A stretch of 64,000 nucleotides of DNA from Mytilus californianus. Taxonomy: Eukaryota > Mollusca > Bivalvia > Mytilida > Mytilidae. Numbering within the stretch: position 1 is the first letter of the stretch; every line of letters begins with the position of its first letter. Where the stretch lies: NCBI RefSeq assembly GCF_021869535.1, contig NW_026262659.1:8680001-8744000 (forward strand). The letters are read 5' to 3'. The notes beneath the pieces were generated by a model. The model did not search any database. It saw nothing but the letters and a program-made list of their open reading frames with translations, and had not been told where the DNA came from. Positions 24,711-36,289 of the stretch are shown one piece after another. Made by a program: the position numbers and the translations under genes.

Positions 24711-24853
24711 CCACTTTTTTCAGAGGACACTATTTAATTAATAAAAAAAATGTTCTTTTTGTCGTTTTTTATTTCCTTATAATACGTTTGATCCATATCA
24801 CTTCCATTACCAGAAATACTCTTTAACTTTACGCTGATTTCTCACGTCATTTA

Positions 24854-25455
24854 AGGGCATACGATACAGTTACAGGGGAGGTAATGACGTTGCTAACGTA
24901 AAATGTTATTTTTCCCGACGTCAAACTGTGACATATCGAGAAAAAGATGCATTTTTCGACTGATTTTTATCATTCAGACTGATTTAACTTGAAAACGAGT
25001 TCATGGACCCCTCTTTTTTTTAAATGACATTAGGTTTGATTATGTATGAAGATTATTTGTACCAATTTTCATGAAAATGTCACCGATGATTTGTTTTTAA
25101 ATTATATAAATATACAGCAAAAAATGTCGTTTCTTCGAAATATTAAATCCAAAGAATTGTTATACAAATTTAAAGCATACTTATATAAAGAAGATTTTCC
25201 AAATGTTTTTACAAAAATCCGCTTGTGTTTATCTTTTGAAACAAAAAAGGTAGGTATGTCTATCCAAAGGATAGAAATGTCAAAAAAAACGAAATTTTGA
25301 GTAAATGTCTATAATTTCGACCCCTATATCTCTTGAGGTAGCACATGAAGGTATTTTTTTTATTACATATTTGAATTGACTAGGTTAAAAGTAGTTTTTA
25401 TGCAAATTTTCGTAAAAAAAAATCACTGAGGGATCAAAACTATATCGTATGCCCT
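24854..25455 (+). mobile_element. MITE with 18-bp terminal inverted repeats
   Basis: The left end agggcatacgatacagtt and the right end aactatatcgtatgccct are inverted repeats with one mismatch, 602 bp apart. The inside is AT-rich. A frame at 25046-25300 has no recognisable domain and is probably chance. A target duplication is not clear. Confidence 0.7.
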
Positions 25456-26094
25456 GAAACGTTTTATGAGCTAACTGGATCTTTGCATCTTTGAACTGAT
25501 AAAGGAATTTTGACTTCTTGGTAGGTTTCAAACACCCGCCTTTTTTCTTATGTACATAACCAACCCTGCCTTAACAAATTTATTAATTTTATAATTTAAA
25601 AACAGTTAATAAGACATTTCATTTCAAAAATAACTGAGAAGTACTTATAATAACGAACTCGGAATAATGAATATGATAAAAAGATTGACCACTGAACAAC
25701 ACGTGATACTTTTCTGCTCAGATATTACAGATCAAAATAGGCTTTAATGACTAAAATTATTTGCTACAGATTATAATATTATTTTTTATTATAGCATATA
25801 ACTTTGTTGCGATGGAGAATTTACTATGCAGTATAGTGTTATAGGAACAAGCGGCAGCTGAGTATAAAACAAATTAAACCATTGTCGTGACGTCAGCCTA
25901 TTCATTTGCCGTGGATTCTTTTTCTAAAATCAACGCTTCCTAAATCTGTCGCTGAAATGGACTCACCAAATTATATTCAATTGTTTCCTTCGTGTGTTTA
26001 ATTTCATTAAGTTTGAATTGGCTAATTTACTGATTTCTGTTCACTAATGGAATTAATATAAAAACTTAACTCTAATTTTTGTTATTTTTATATG

Positions 26095-26182
26095 CCTTCA
26101 CTGGGAATCGAACCCGCCCTTGAAATCTGTTATGTGTGACTAACATTAACATATCGACGAAACCTCTCGGCTACCAATCGGT
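26095..26182 (-). ncRNA. tRNA-like sequence (A and B box), copy A minus
   Basis: On the minus strand an A-box-like TAGCCGAGAGG and a B-box-like GGGTTCGATTCCC lie about 50 bases apart. The acceptor and T stems pair poorly, so this is tRNA-derived rather than a working tRNA gene. Confidence 0.5.
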
Positions 26183-26296
26183 TTCAATTTACACGTCTAT
26201 TTTATATATATAAATGAACATATGATATACATCGGTACAACGGACACACAGTGCTTGTACCTTTATTTATACATAATAGGCAATCGTATAGTATAA

Positions 26297-26385
26297 GTTG
26301 GTAGCCGCGAGGTTAGCATGGTTAAGATCAATAAGTTAAAGGTAGGAACTAGTCGGTTGAGGTTCGAATCCCTGTATTCTCTTTG
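26297..26385 (+). ncRNA. tRNA-like sequence (A and B box), copy A plus
   Basis: It has gtagccgcgaggttag (A-box-like, with one extra base) and ggttcgaatcc (26361-26371, a perfect B box). It points away from the minus-strand partner. Stems are imperfect. Confidence 0.5.
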
Positions 26386-27220
26386 TTGTCCATACTCTTT
26401 AGTTTTCCTGTTGTTTTTTTTTTCTTGTTTTGTATGTTATTGTGGTTATTTTTGTAATAATATCGAGTTTTACCGTTTATTTTTGTATTATTATGGGCTA
26501 TTCCAAATATTTGAAACGAAAATGATTACATTCTATTTGTCCATTTTTGTTTTATAAATATAGTATGATTTTTTCTGTTTTACTACATAATTTTACAAAT
26601 GTTTATTGCGAGAAAATCGTGATTTGCCTAGAATTAGGCTTCTTGCTAGAAATTTCGGTAACATACCTATAATATATACTTTAAATATGCTCTTTGGTCG
26701 GGTTGTTGTCTCTTTGACACATTCCCCATTTCCATTCTCAATTTTATTAGAAATAAGTTCGAATATGTCTTATTTTGTAAAAACAAATAATATTCAGATG
26801 CCTGATAATATAATGATCTTTAAAGGCAGACGTGTTGTGTTATGTTTGTATTTTTTTAACCAATTAATTGTAATCTTAGATTTATTAATGCATCATTGGA
26901 CACGATAACATGGTTATTTAAACTCACTTACAATACCTTCTAATTAGGAAAAGGCTTTAATTTTGAAAAAAAACATTATTACAATAGTTTAAGTTATTTA
27001 AACCATTGTGGTGACGTCAGCCTATTCATTTACAGTGGATTCTTTTTCTAGAATCAACGCTTCCTAAATCTGCCGCTGAAATTGACTCACCAAATTATAT
27101 TCAATTGTTTCCTTTGTTTGCCTAATTTCATTAAGTTTGAATTGGCTAATTTGCTGATTTCTGTTCACTAATGGAATTAATTTAAAAACTTACCTTTAAT
27201 TTTTGTAATTTGTATATGCC

Positions 27221-27305
27221 TTCACTGGGAATCGAACCCTTCCTTGAAATCTGTTATGTGTGACTGACATCAACACATCGACGAAACCTCTCGGCTACCA
27301 ATGGG
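27221..27305 (-). ncRNA. tRNA-like sequence, copy B minus
   Basis: The complement shows an A box at tagccgagagg (27288-27298) and a B box (27227-27240). This is the diverged equivalent of 26095-26182. Confidence 0.45.
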
Positions 27306-27418
27306 TTACACTATAGATGTCTATTTTATATATTTAAATGAACATCTGATATACATCGGTTCCTCGGACACACAGGGCTTGTACCTTTATATAGACACAA
27401 TAGGCAGTCGTATAGTAT

Positions 27419-27505
27419 GAGTTAGTAGCCGCGAGGTTAGCATGGTTAAAATCAATGAGTTAAAGATAGGGATTTGTCGGTTTAGGTTCGAATCCCTGTA
27501 TTCTC
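27419..27505 (+). ncRNA. tRNA-like sequence, copy B plus
   Basis: The A-box-like gtagccgcgagg is followed by the B box ggttcgaatcc (27485-27495). Confidence 0.45.
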
Positions 27506-28113
27506 TGTGTTGTTCCAATTCTTAAGTTATCCTGTTTTTTTTCTAATTTTGCATGTTACAGTGGATATTTTTGTAATAATAGCGAGTTTTACCGTTTTTT
27601 TTTTATTATTATTGGCTATTTCACATGTTTGAAACAAAAATGATTACATTCTATTTGTCAATTTTTGTTTTATAAATATAGTATGATTTCATCTGTTTTA
27701 CTACATAATTTTACAAAGGTTTGTTCGCAAATTCCTATGCGAGAAAATCGTGATGTGCCTAGAGTGCTAGAAAAATTTCGATAACATACTTATTATATAT
27801 ACTTTATATATGCTTTTTGGTCGGGTTGTTGTCTCTTTGACACGTTCCCCATTTCCATTTTCAATTTTATAAGAAATAATTTCGAATATGTCTTATTTTG
27901 TATAAACAGATAATATTCATATGCCTGGTAATATAAAGATCTTTAAAGGTAGAAGTGTTATATTTGTATTTTGTTAACCAATTAATTGTGATCTGAGATT
28001 TGTCAATGCATCGTTGGACACGATAACATGGTTATTTAAACTCACTTACAATACCTTCTAATTAAGAAAAGGCTTTAATTTTGAAAAGAAATTAACACAA
28101 TAGTTTAAGTAAT

Positions 28114-28210
28114 AGATACAATGGATAAGCGTAGATTCATGAAAAACAAACCATTCGCCCTCCGGGCTCATGGTTTCTTTTTCAAGAATCCACGCTTATC
28201 CATTGTATCT
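28114..28210. repeat. 97-nt hairpin H1
   Basis: The 41-nt arms from agatacaatggataagc to its complement have only a few mismatches. The loop contains gccctccgggc. It is near-identical to H2 and H3, with private changes in the arms. Confidence 0.9.
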
Positions 28211-28217
28211 ATATAAC

Positions 28218-28314
28218 AGATACAATGGATAAGCGTTGATTCATGAAAAACAAACCATTCGCCCTCCGGGCTCATGGTTTCTTTTTCAAGAATCAACGCT
28301 TATCCATTGTATCT
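28218..28314. repeat. 97-nt hairpin H2
   Basis: A second copy directly after H1, separated by 7 bases (atataac). The arms pair with two mismatches (41 nt). Confidence 0.9.
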
Positions 28315-28482
28315 ATATAACCGAAATGAAGCGTTCCGTATTCAAATCGCACAAATAAAACCACCGGTATAGGATGCTCCGGCAAACTGTGATCTCAATA
28401 ATCATAATTACGACCCCCAAAATTGCGATCAATTGATTTAAATCTTACAATTTGTTTATGCATTATTCTTTTTTCATAAAAG

Positions 28483-28742
28483 GTGCACCAGCGTCTGACA
28501 ATTTTGACATCTCACTTATGGTTTGCCTGTTACGGAACCTAACAAACATTGTAGTTCCATCAAATGGATTTGATAAGCTTCCTGCACATTATGAAACACA
28601 CAATGGAGCAGACCTAGCTAGAATTAAGCATTACCGTAATTTTCTTTTCCATGGAAATAGGAACACAATTCCAACACAACAGTTTAATGATATATGGACA
28701 GATTTATCAGCGGTACGGTATCAGTTATTATCTTACATGTAG
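28483..28742 (+). CDS. HEPN (DZIP3-like) exon 2 of HEPN-STAND-ankyrin gene
   Basis: The acceptor AG is at 28481-28482; the first two bases complete a Gly codon with the last base of exon 1 (phase 1). The peptide has FDISLMVCLLRNLTN, then FDKLP, then ADLARIKHYRNFLFHGN. Arg and His in RNFLFH form the HEPN catalytic/structural Rx4H motif, and RIKHYRN is typical of the DZIP3-like class. The frame meets a stop at 28740-28742. A possible donor (cat|gtagtg, GT at 28739-28740) precedes it but would leave phase 2, whereas the NTPase exon at 43977 needs phase 1. So either a linker exon was missed or the HEPN part ends here as its own gene or broken copy. Confidence 0.75.
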
Positions 28743-29265
28743 TGAAATAAATCCTTACGATTACCATAGCAACAACTGTATTATCCCTTTTAGAAACAAA
28801 TGATTAAGATGTCCAAAAGTCAGCATTTTATTCACTATTTTTATCGATATAAATAAAATCGTTATCAAAACCAATTCGCAAAATGCAAAAGTTTTGCCTT
28901 TAATGTACAGAGGTATATATTTAAACTTTGTTATATAGCTTTAGTTATCTAAATGAAAATAAGTGTTCAATATCTTAAAGTTTCATGATTACTTTATCGA
29001 CTTTATCGCATTACACTTCACCTGCGATACAAGTACGTCTGCTGCATACATTCCATTTCCTTGAATGGCATTCTTAATGATAAACCACACTGACAAGGTT
29101 TTTGAAATAACCGAGAGCGACTTATCACCGTAACTATACTTATGGTAAGGAATGTGACTGACGGAGCATGAACTTCTTTCCCTTTTTGAGTATATGGGTT
29201 CATTCCTGGTTTTTGTAAGGGTTATTGCTTCAAATTTTAAATTTTTATATGGTGTTTCTTATAAA
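28743..29265. other. Non-coding intron sequence
   Basis: The minus-strand frame at 29018-29203 has a CQC motif but no recognisable family; I treat the stretch as intronic. Confidence 0.3.
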
Positions 29266-29874
29266 AAAAGAAGATGTGGTATGATTGCCAATAAGACAAC
29301 TCTCGACAAGAGACCAAATGACACAGAAATTAACAACTATATGTCACCGTACGGCCTTCAACAATGAGCAAAGCCCATACGGCATAGTCAGCTATAAAAG
29401 ACCCCGAAATGACAAGTGTAAAGCAATTCAATCGAGAAAACTAACGGCGTAACTTATGTACAAAATAATGAACGAAGAACAAATATGTAACACAGCAACA
29501 AACGACAACCACTGAATTACAGGCTCCTGACTTGGGACAGGCACATACAGAATGTGGCGGGGTTAAACTACTTTGAAGGCGCCAACCCTCCCCTAACCTG
29601 AGACAATGGTGTAATAGTACAACATAAGAACAAACTATAAAAATCAGTTGAAAAAGGCTTAACTCATCAGATGGATATAGCCTTATAAATTAGGCCGTTA
29701 GTTTTCTCAATTGAATTGTTTCATATTTTCATGTCGGGGCCTTTTATAGCCGACCTTACTGTATTGGGTTTATCTCATTGTTGAAGGCCGTACGGTTGCC
29801 TATAATTGCTCAAAACCACTTCATTTGAACTTTGGTGGGTAGTTGTCTCATTGGCAATCATACCACATCTCCTT
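29266..29874. mobile_element. Family M fold-back element, full copy
   Basis: The ends agaagatgtggtatgattgc and its complement (near 29845-29870) are inverted repeats. The complementarity continues inward for about 200 bases, with indels: the cggccttcaacaatgag and ctataaaagaccccg segments each have an inverted partner. The centre holds cctgacttgggacagg. This is a non-autonomous element with long terminal inverted repeats; three truncated relatives lie at 15552, 19480 and 24517. Confidence 0.75.
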
Positions 29875-30419
29875 TTTTTTTTATACAAATAGAAATAAAT
29901 CTAACAAAACCACAGAGTGGACGTGGACGGTTCTTGTCCCAACAACAAAAAGACACTAAAACAGATCTGAGAGTAATCGCAGTTACTGACAGCTAGTTCA
30001 AAGCCAATAACAACTAATAAAAACAATCATGCATCTAAGACTAAATTATAAATCAATACACATCCAACATCCAATGGATTTAGTGTAAAGACGTCATAAA
30101 CAGTCTGAGAAAAACATGACCTTGTGCAATGCCAAAAAAACAGGTATCGACAGATTGTACAGCCATGACTGTATATGACTGTATATAACTATAATATTTA
30201 GTTTGATTTTAATTTACTGAAAACAAAATCAATATTACCAATTAAAACAATATTCAAAGATTACAGTGTTGAATTGGTTACCTTTTAGAATAAATTTATT
30301 TAAAGGATCGATAAGGTTACCCGGATCGTTTCTATATTTCCGGGCTTGGTAAACAACATCTCCGTTAAAAATTAGGGTGTGCTATCTCGTTTGAAACAAG
30401 CTTTCTACCGGTACAACCA
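29875..30419. other. Non-coding, partly repeat
   Basis: 29930-30050 matches the complement of 19480-19580 (aaaaagacact and gctagttcaaagccaataac). The rest is not recognised. Confidence 0.45.
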
Positions 30420-30930
30420 AACTTTAAAACCAAATCTTTATATCTATGGAAGAATTTAGTAAAGGTTTTAAGTAATTTGTGGCAATGAAATCCAAGCCTT
30501 TATAATTTACCAGTAATACATCGATTACGTTCATTAAAATCCAAAACGTCACAACAGACACGGGCATAGCGTACGATTTGTGATATATAAACACCGTTAG
30601 ATGGTGCCAAAGGAACATCACCATCCAAAAAAGGAAAATTAACAATAGGGAACGAAAAATCGTCCCTTTTGTTGTTAATTTTAGTGTAAAGTTTCCTGTG
30701 TAAAACTGAAATATTTAATTCCAGGAGAGGACAGTTATTACCGTTTATATTTGATTTATTTAAAGTAAGTTTCTTTGGGTAAATTTCGGCAGTATATTTA
30801 GAAAATTCTTAATTATTTAACGAACAAATATCATCATGATAACGGTAAGTGTTGTTGAATTTATCAATTAAATGCAATTTAGACGGCTCTTTACTGAGTC
30901 TTTACTAAGACTGTTTTTTATTTGTTCATT
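30420..30930 (-). pseudogene. Penelope-like element reverse transcriptase remnant
   Basis: The minus-strand frames contain HDDI (RT catalytic DD, near 30840), CPLLELNI, RDDFSFPIVNFPFLDG (near 30650) and VYISQIVRYARVC (near 30570), then FNERN and FHCHKL. The order equals that of 15705-16223. Stops interrupt it. It sits in the large intron, opposite to the host gene. Confidence 0.7.
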
Positions 30931-30989
30931 CATATGTTCATTTTTTGTAAATTTACTGTTTACAAAATGTATTAGAAATTAGAACTTTT

Positions 30990-31105
30990 AAGGTTTTTCT
31001 ACCCCCAGGCATAAATTTCCGTAGCCGTATTTTGCACAAATTGTCTTATTTTTCAGTGTTTAATTTTTTTAAACTTCGTAATTGTTTTGGCTTTCCAACA
31101 GCGTA
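30990..31105 (+). mobile_element. 3' fragment of PLE-like repeat, truncated
   Basis: The motifs cgtagccgtattttgcac and ttgttttggcttt match 53570-53645. The family E copy starting at 31111 cuts it just before the place where the hammerhead motif lies at 53663. Confidence 0.5.
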
Positions 31106-31110
31106 CCAAA

Positions 31111-31878
31111 AAGTAAAATCACAAAAATACTGAACTCCGAGGAAAATTCAAAAAGGAAAGTCCCCAATCAAATGGCAAAATCAAAAGTTCAAACACATCA
31201 AACGAATGGATAACAACTGTCATATTCCTGACTTGGTACAGGCATTTTCTTATGTAGAAAATGGTGGATTGAACCTGGTTTTATAGCTAGCTAAACCTCT
31301 CACTTGTATGACAGTCGCATCAAATTCCATTATATTGACAACGATGCGTGAACAAAACAAACAGACACAATAGGTAAAAATGTCAAAAATAGGGGTACAG
31401 CAGTCAATATTGTGTTATCATCTTAATCACTATAAAAACAAACAAATGTAACGAAGAAGCACAAAAAGGCATACATCAAATTTAACATCCTCATTTTGCT
31501 TATATTATACGATTTTATATATCTATGTAAAATCCACCCATAAAGGATGGAAGGTTATAAAAGTAATATTAATAAACAAAATAATTGTGTGGTTCAAAGT
31601 ATGACGGGATACATAAGTAAATATATATCACAAAAAACAGACTTAACAATAAAAGTAGTATTAATAAATAAAATAATTTTGTCGTTCAAAGTATGACGCG
31701 ATACATAAGCACAGAGTCACGTCAAATGGATATCTAAAAAAACAGACTTAACAGTAAAAGTAATATTAATAAAGACAAATAAAAGAATACTATAACACGT
31801 TATTAAGATGATAAACAACGTCAGTACGCAACATCTATACTTCAAGACCATCGTGTATTATTTGTGAAGTTGATACGG
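31111..31878 (+). mobile_element. Repeat family E copy 2
   Basis: It matches 12496-13483 from aagtaaaatcacaaaa to gaagttgatacgg but is shorter. It has an internal imperfect direct repeat of about 110 bp (31580-31650 and 31680-31770, with acaaataatt-like and gatacataag motifs). Sequence to about 32110 may still belong to the element. Confidence 0.7.
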
Positions 31879-32790
31879 AATATTTATCAACAAGTTCTTG
31901 GTACCTTCCGATGAACTTTTTTAGAAAAAGGACGAGACGCTCTTTGACATACCCCTGGTTCATCAACTTTCTGCTCAGACACTGGTGACGTTTTACAAAG
32001 TCTGAGTAGGAGCTGCAAGCTCTTGAATACCGAATAAGTTGGGAAATGTATATCCCATATGCAGGTGAAGTTGGTATATTGCTACTAGGGTGGCAATCAA
32101 ATTATAGGCCTGATGTATTTGAAGTGTTTTTATTATCCGATCTAGGATTGGGCACTGTATTACAATCTCCAATGACGTCATTTTATCGCTCCGATTATGA
32201 GTTCTTTTTTCCGATCCTCCGTTCGTCTAACAAATATTTCGGTCACATTTCTCTCAAAAACTAAATATACAATCATTCTATAGTTTAAAAGCTGTAACGT
32301 GTGAGCATTTCAAAATCTGTCAGACACCAATCTTTTTGTTTTCCACCAGTTTGAAGTATTCAATTTTTTATGAAAAGTAATGTAACTGTCGTTTTTTGAA
32401 TGAGCTACACAATTGCTTCATATTTTCTCAAAAGCTTTACAGTGATGAAATGAATCTCGTGCATGTTCTTTTTCCTAATAAATGATAATCCTATAATTTG
32501 TTTACCGATTTTGAATTTTTTGATATGATGAATCACAACAAATATTTTCCTCACACTTTTTAATTTTTTTTTTCAAAAAGAATGAATTCATGTTTGTTTT
32601 GTCGCTTTACATCGATGAGTGCTAATGTGTGAGCAGTTCTGTATCTGCCAGATATGCACCTCTCTTTTTTAAACTTTAAAATGCGAGTGGGTGTTGTGAT
32701 TACCACGACAACGCGTGCAGTTTCTTGTTATTTTGTTCGGGTTTATTTTTGCATCGTGAGGTTGTTGATTTATGTGTTTGGTATGTTTCC
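31879..32790. other. Non-coding intron sequence
   Basis: Possibly the end of family E up to about 32110. Beyond that nothing is recognised. Confidence 0.3.
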
Positions 32791-32896
32791 TTTGGATTTT
32801 CAGTTTCCTATCAGTAGAAGGCTTTTTTAATATATATATATACATATATACATATATTAAAAAAGCCTTCTACTGATAGGAAACTGAAAATCCAAA
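32791..32896. repeat. Perfect 44-bp palindrome with TA-rich centre
   Basis: Arms 32791-32834 and 32853-32896 are exact reverse complements (tttggattttcagtttcc at the outer end), with an 18-base TA-rich spacer. It directly precedes a stray satellite monomer. Confidence 0.95.
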
Positions 32897-32920
32897 TATA
32901 TATATATAAATATACAAGTC

Positions 32921-33240
32921 TAAATTGAAAACAACTTTCAAACCTATGATTGCGTTGGATAAAAACCGCAATTTTTATACGTGTGCATGCAAAACAAATT
33001 TCTTGGTAGAGGGGTCTAAATACAGCACAAACAACATTTTCCAAAAGACCAAAAAAGTGAAAAAGTTTATTTTAACAAAACGCATTTGACTAACAGGTCG
33101 AACAACGGATGTTCTTTAACCCTGATGACTGCCATTGGCGATTGCCAAATAAACGGATCACAAGATGTAACAAAATGGATCTTAATTTATAATTTATACC
33201 ATCTTTTCCGCAAGTTTATTGTTTTCTGTTTGGTATTAAA
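32921..33240 (+). repeat. Isolated satellite monomer with fold-back end
   Basis: From acaagtctaaattgaaaac the sequence matches the long satellite monomer, including its 91-bp extra segment. The end folds back: 33160-33186 is an exact inverted repeat of 33247-33273, and between them the monomer start appears in the opposite orientation (complement of cttgcggaaaagatg). Confidence 0.85.
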
Positions 33241-33274
33241 TTAATAATTAAGATCCATTTTGTTACATCTTGTA

Positions 33275-33282
<8 letters not shown>

Positions 33283-33314
<32 letters not shown>
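33283..33314 (+). repeat. (TA)n microsatellite
   Basis: About 16 TA units following an A-run, right after the fold-back satellite piece. Confidence 0.9.
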
Positions 33315-33316
<2 letters not shown>

Positions 33317-33919
33317 TGCGTCGGACAGAAATCGACCTTATGCAAAAAAATATTCACAAATATAAATATGCTCATTTTTAGAGTTACTGCCGTTTTCTAC
33401 AATATCGTCGAATATATCATTTTCAATTTTATTCCCTATCAAAGGTATTAGAGATGGCAATGCTATTTTCGTATCGTACATTTATCTTTATACCCTAATA
33501 CCAGTAATATAACATATGTTTTAGGCAGTGGTTCGTCTCAGTCCTACAATGAAAGTGCGTTGTGATAGGTTGAAATCACAGAAACTGTCAACAGAATGCT
33601 TATGTTATGGTAAGCCTTAACAAGCTGATATAAAGATATATTAATATACTCATTTCGCGCAATTAAAAAATGACAAATATTAACTACAGGTTTTCCTCCT
33701 AGTAACACGCTAAACCGAGTGTACGAAACCAAATATTTAAATTGATTTGTTTGTCTTTACATAATTTTGCGTTTTTCGTTCAATCTATATCTTGCTACGA
33801 CCGATTAATTTTTTAAAATGATACTAAAGTATAATTCACAGAGTAAATACGACCATTTTTACGAACTTTTAAAATTTAACGTGGACCGTTATACAAATAT
33901 ATCATACTAACAAGGGGTA
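33315..33919. other. Non-coding intron sequence
   Basis: No feature recognised. Confidence 0.3.
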
Positions 33920-34480
33920 TTTGCCAAAAAACACGCCAGGTAAACCATCAAATCTCAACTAAATGGTCAAGCGAGAGAAAAGTTTACTGGCACTTCCTGT
34001 TGAGCTTTTCTGGTATAAAATATCAAAAATAATGATAGGGTAGGTCGACTTTTCGTCAATTTATTGGTAATCTGTGAATATTTTATTAAAAGGGAGAATG
34101 TCATGCCATAGATAACTGAATAAGAGTTTGTCTCGTTTATTGCTCGGACCAATATAATTCAAAATGACATCGGAATCACTTTCCCCCGCAAGTTAGTGCG
34201 GCCAGCTCAGTGAGTGTTTGACAAAATGACAGCGAGTTCATCAATAAAGCTAACGTATACATCAGTATATAAGTGTTTTTCTTAATCAATATAAACGTAT
34301 AATAACATTTTTGCCAATTTGTTTACGAATATGATTTTATTGGGCTAAATAAGTTAAAAAGTATATCGGGTTGAGATTGTCTGGTTTCGGTTGTGATATT
34401 CTGGCCCAAAGTTGAGATCTTCCGTTGAAAGCACCTTTCAACTATCGAAGTGTCGGATACGACCGTTAAAATGCATAATC
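33920..34480. repeat. Inverted-repeat block A-B (partners 40080-40490 and 36300-36560)
   Basis: 33920-34230 (motifs ctcaactaaatggtcaagcg, tgacaaaatgacagcgag) pairs with 40190-40490. 34240-34480 (gctaacgtatacatcagt, gattgtctggtttcgg) pairs with 36300-36550 in reverse complement. Confidence 0.75.
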
Positions 34481-34499
34481 TTTCTATATAATTGTTTTT

Positions 34500-34860
34500 A
34501 AATGGAGAGTCTAGCACTAGAGATTTAAACTCCAGCGCTGGGAATTAAAATCTAACGCAGAATATATAAAGACAATCGCTGCCGATATAAAGTTAAGCGC
34601 TATACGTATAATGTCTGGCGCAGGTGATGTCAAGTCCAGCTCTTGAGATCGAAACTTTCAGAGCTGTAGAAGCAAAGTTCCACCGCTGGAGAAGTCAATA
34701 TTACTGTCCGCTGGACTACATCGATGGGTTTTACATCTCCTGGGCTGGACTGTAGAAATGCAGAGTTAGGCTTCACATCTCCATCGCTTGACTTTGCTTC
34801 GCCAGCGTCGGACTTTGCTTCTTTAGCGCTGGACTTGATGTAGCAATACACAGTTAGGAA
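34500..34860. repeat. Cluster of short degenerate repeats
   Basis: Variants of ccagcgctgg and gacttnnatctcc recur at roughly 25-45-base spacing. A weaker cluster follows at 36110-36220. The minus-strand frame 34630-34878 is a by-product. Confidence 0.5.
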
Positions 34861-36109
34861 AAAAGAATTGCCACTCATAATTTTAAACTACACCTTTTCT
34901 TACTAACAAATAAGACTTACTGTCAATGTCTTCTATATACATATGTATGAAAACAACATCTTCAATATGTAAAAATAGTGAAATGTAATCTCTTGTTGGT
35001 GTAACCATGGCAACAATCTGCATTTATTTGATACAAATTATTGCAAAAAGGGGGATAAAAATTTCACAAATGTCCTTAAAATTTGGTACAAATTAAAATT
35101 TCAATCCATTTAAGTGATACCTTTTTCGAAACCATTGATATTTTATTTATCAAGATGTCAAATAGAAAACATATTCATTTCACCTCATTTTTTGATAAAA
35201 TTGGACTGAAAAGTTCGAGCGCAAAAAGTCTATTGCAAAACGCTTCAATAATTTCTGGACATAAAACCAGTACGGGTGTGAAAAATGGACTGTCAAACAG
35301 ACAATTGCATATAAAACATGCAAAAACAATCTTGATGTTCATATAAACTTATTTATATTATTCTTCAGCTGTCTTATCTTCTCTTATGTGTGCCACATCG
35401 TTCTCTCAATTTTAGCCCAGTGTGTACTAAAATTTTAATAAGATGCACACCATGCACTATTCTTGGCCAAAAATCCTACCCACGTAATTTTTTTCACTTT
35501 CAAACATTAATGGAGTGCGAGATCAATATACCGTTATTTACACATCAGATCGTATACTGGTTACCGGAACTTTGCAAACACCAAACCATGCACTTTTTTT
35601 TTAATTCATATCAGAGAAACAGGCAATATATGCCATGAATTTTAAAAATTCATTTTTACATTTTTGTATTATTCAAAATTATCAGTCATAATCTATTCTA
35701 CAAGGATCACCAGTCCTTCACCTTTCATTTGATACCTAAATTACCAAAATATAGTCTACACAGTTTGATATGTACACCTATGAGTAGGAACTACCTTGTT
35801 TTAAATATGTACTACTTTCCAGTATGTTCTATTTGACCTTGCACGATTTAGTGGTGTTGCATCTTACAAAGTCTATCCGAATTGATTTTCGCACAGAATT
35901 AAGCTCAAGTCGGTGCTAGGGGCCGTCTTAAACTTGAAGTGAGGTGATAGTTATTTTGCTCCGTGTTGAAGGCATCATTGTAATTTTAGATGAAGAACAG
36001 CAATAAAAGTGTTGTTCCTTTGCTTTTTGTGTTTTTGCTGTGTATGTATGGATTTTGTGTCATGGATAGATACCCCTTTTCATGTTTTCTTTTTCACATC
36101 TTGAGCGCT
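34861..36109. other. Non-coding, interior of inverted-repeat block
   Basis: Frames at 35083-35346 and 35390-35638 have no recognisable domain or coding character. I call nothing here. Confidence 0.3.
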
Positions 36110-36289
36110 ACATTAGACTTTACTTCTCCAATGCTGGAATTACATCTCTAGCTATAGACTTCAAATCTTTACTCAGTGCTAGACTTTAAATCTCGTTTTC
36201 TATACTTTAAAAATCACAACTCTTAAATATCGGTATTAGATCAACAGGGCTCGATCTTACAAAACTTATGTCAAAACTAGAAACAAGTT

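Larger units (their letters stand above)
25874..26995 (+). repeat. tRNA-like pair unit, copy A
   Basis: A 1.1-kb unit directly followed by copy B (26999) and repeated as copy C (36950-38095). It starts attaaaccattgtcgtgacg, contains two facing tRNA-like modules and ends caatagtttaag. No terminal hairpin follows this copy. Confidence 0.75.
26999..28105 (+). repeat. tRNA-like pair unit, copy B
   Basis: The direct tandem neighbour of copy A, with the same layout and a start about 1,125 bp downstream. It is followed at once by two 97-nt hairpins. Confidence 0.75.

Noticed and set aside
26318..26908. Plus-strand frames in unit A, with relatives at 37393-37923
   Set aside because: They overlap the tRNA-like module and the repeat unit, are hydrophobic by T-richness, and copy B is not open in the same way.
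29018..29203. Minus-strand frame with CQC and basic stretches
   Set aside because: Only 61 codons, no recognisable family, no splice support, and inside an intron.
33967..34152. Minus-strand frame also found at 40188-40466 on plus
   Set aside because: Its conservation is explained by the inverted repeat A/A'; there is no domain.
35083..35638. Two plus-strand frames of 82-87 codons
   Set aside because: No domain, AT-rich composition like the surrounding DNA, and they lie inside inverted-repeat material.
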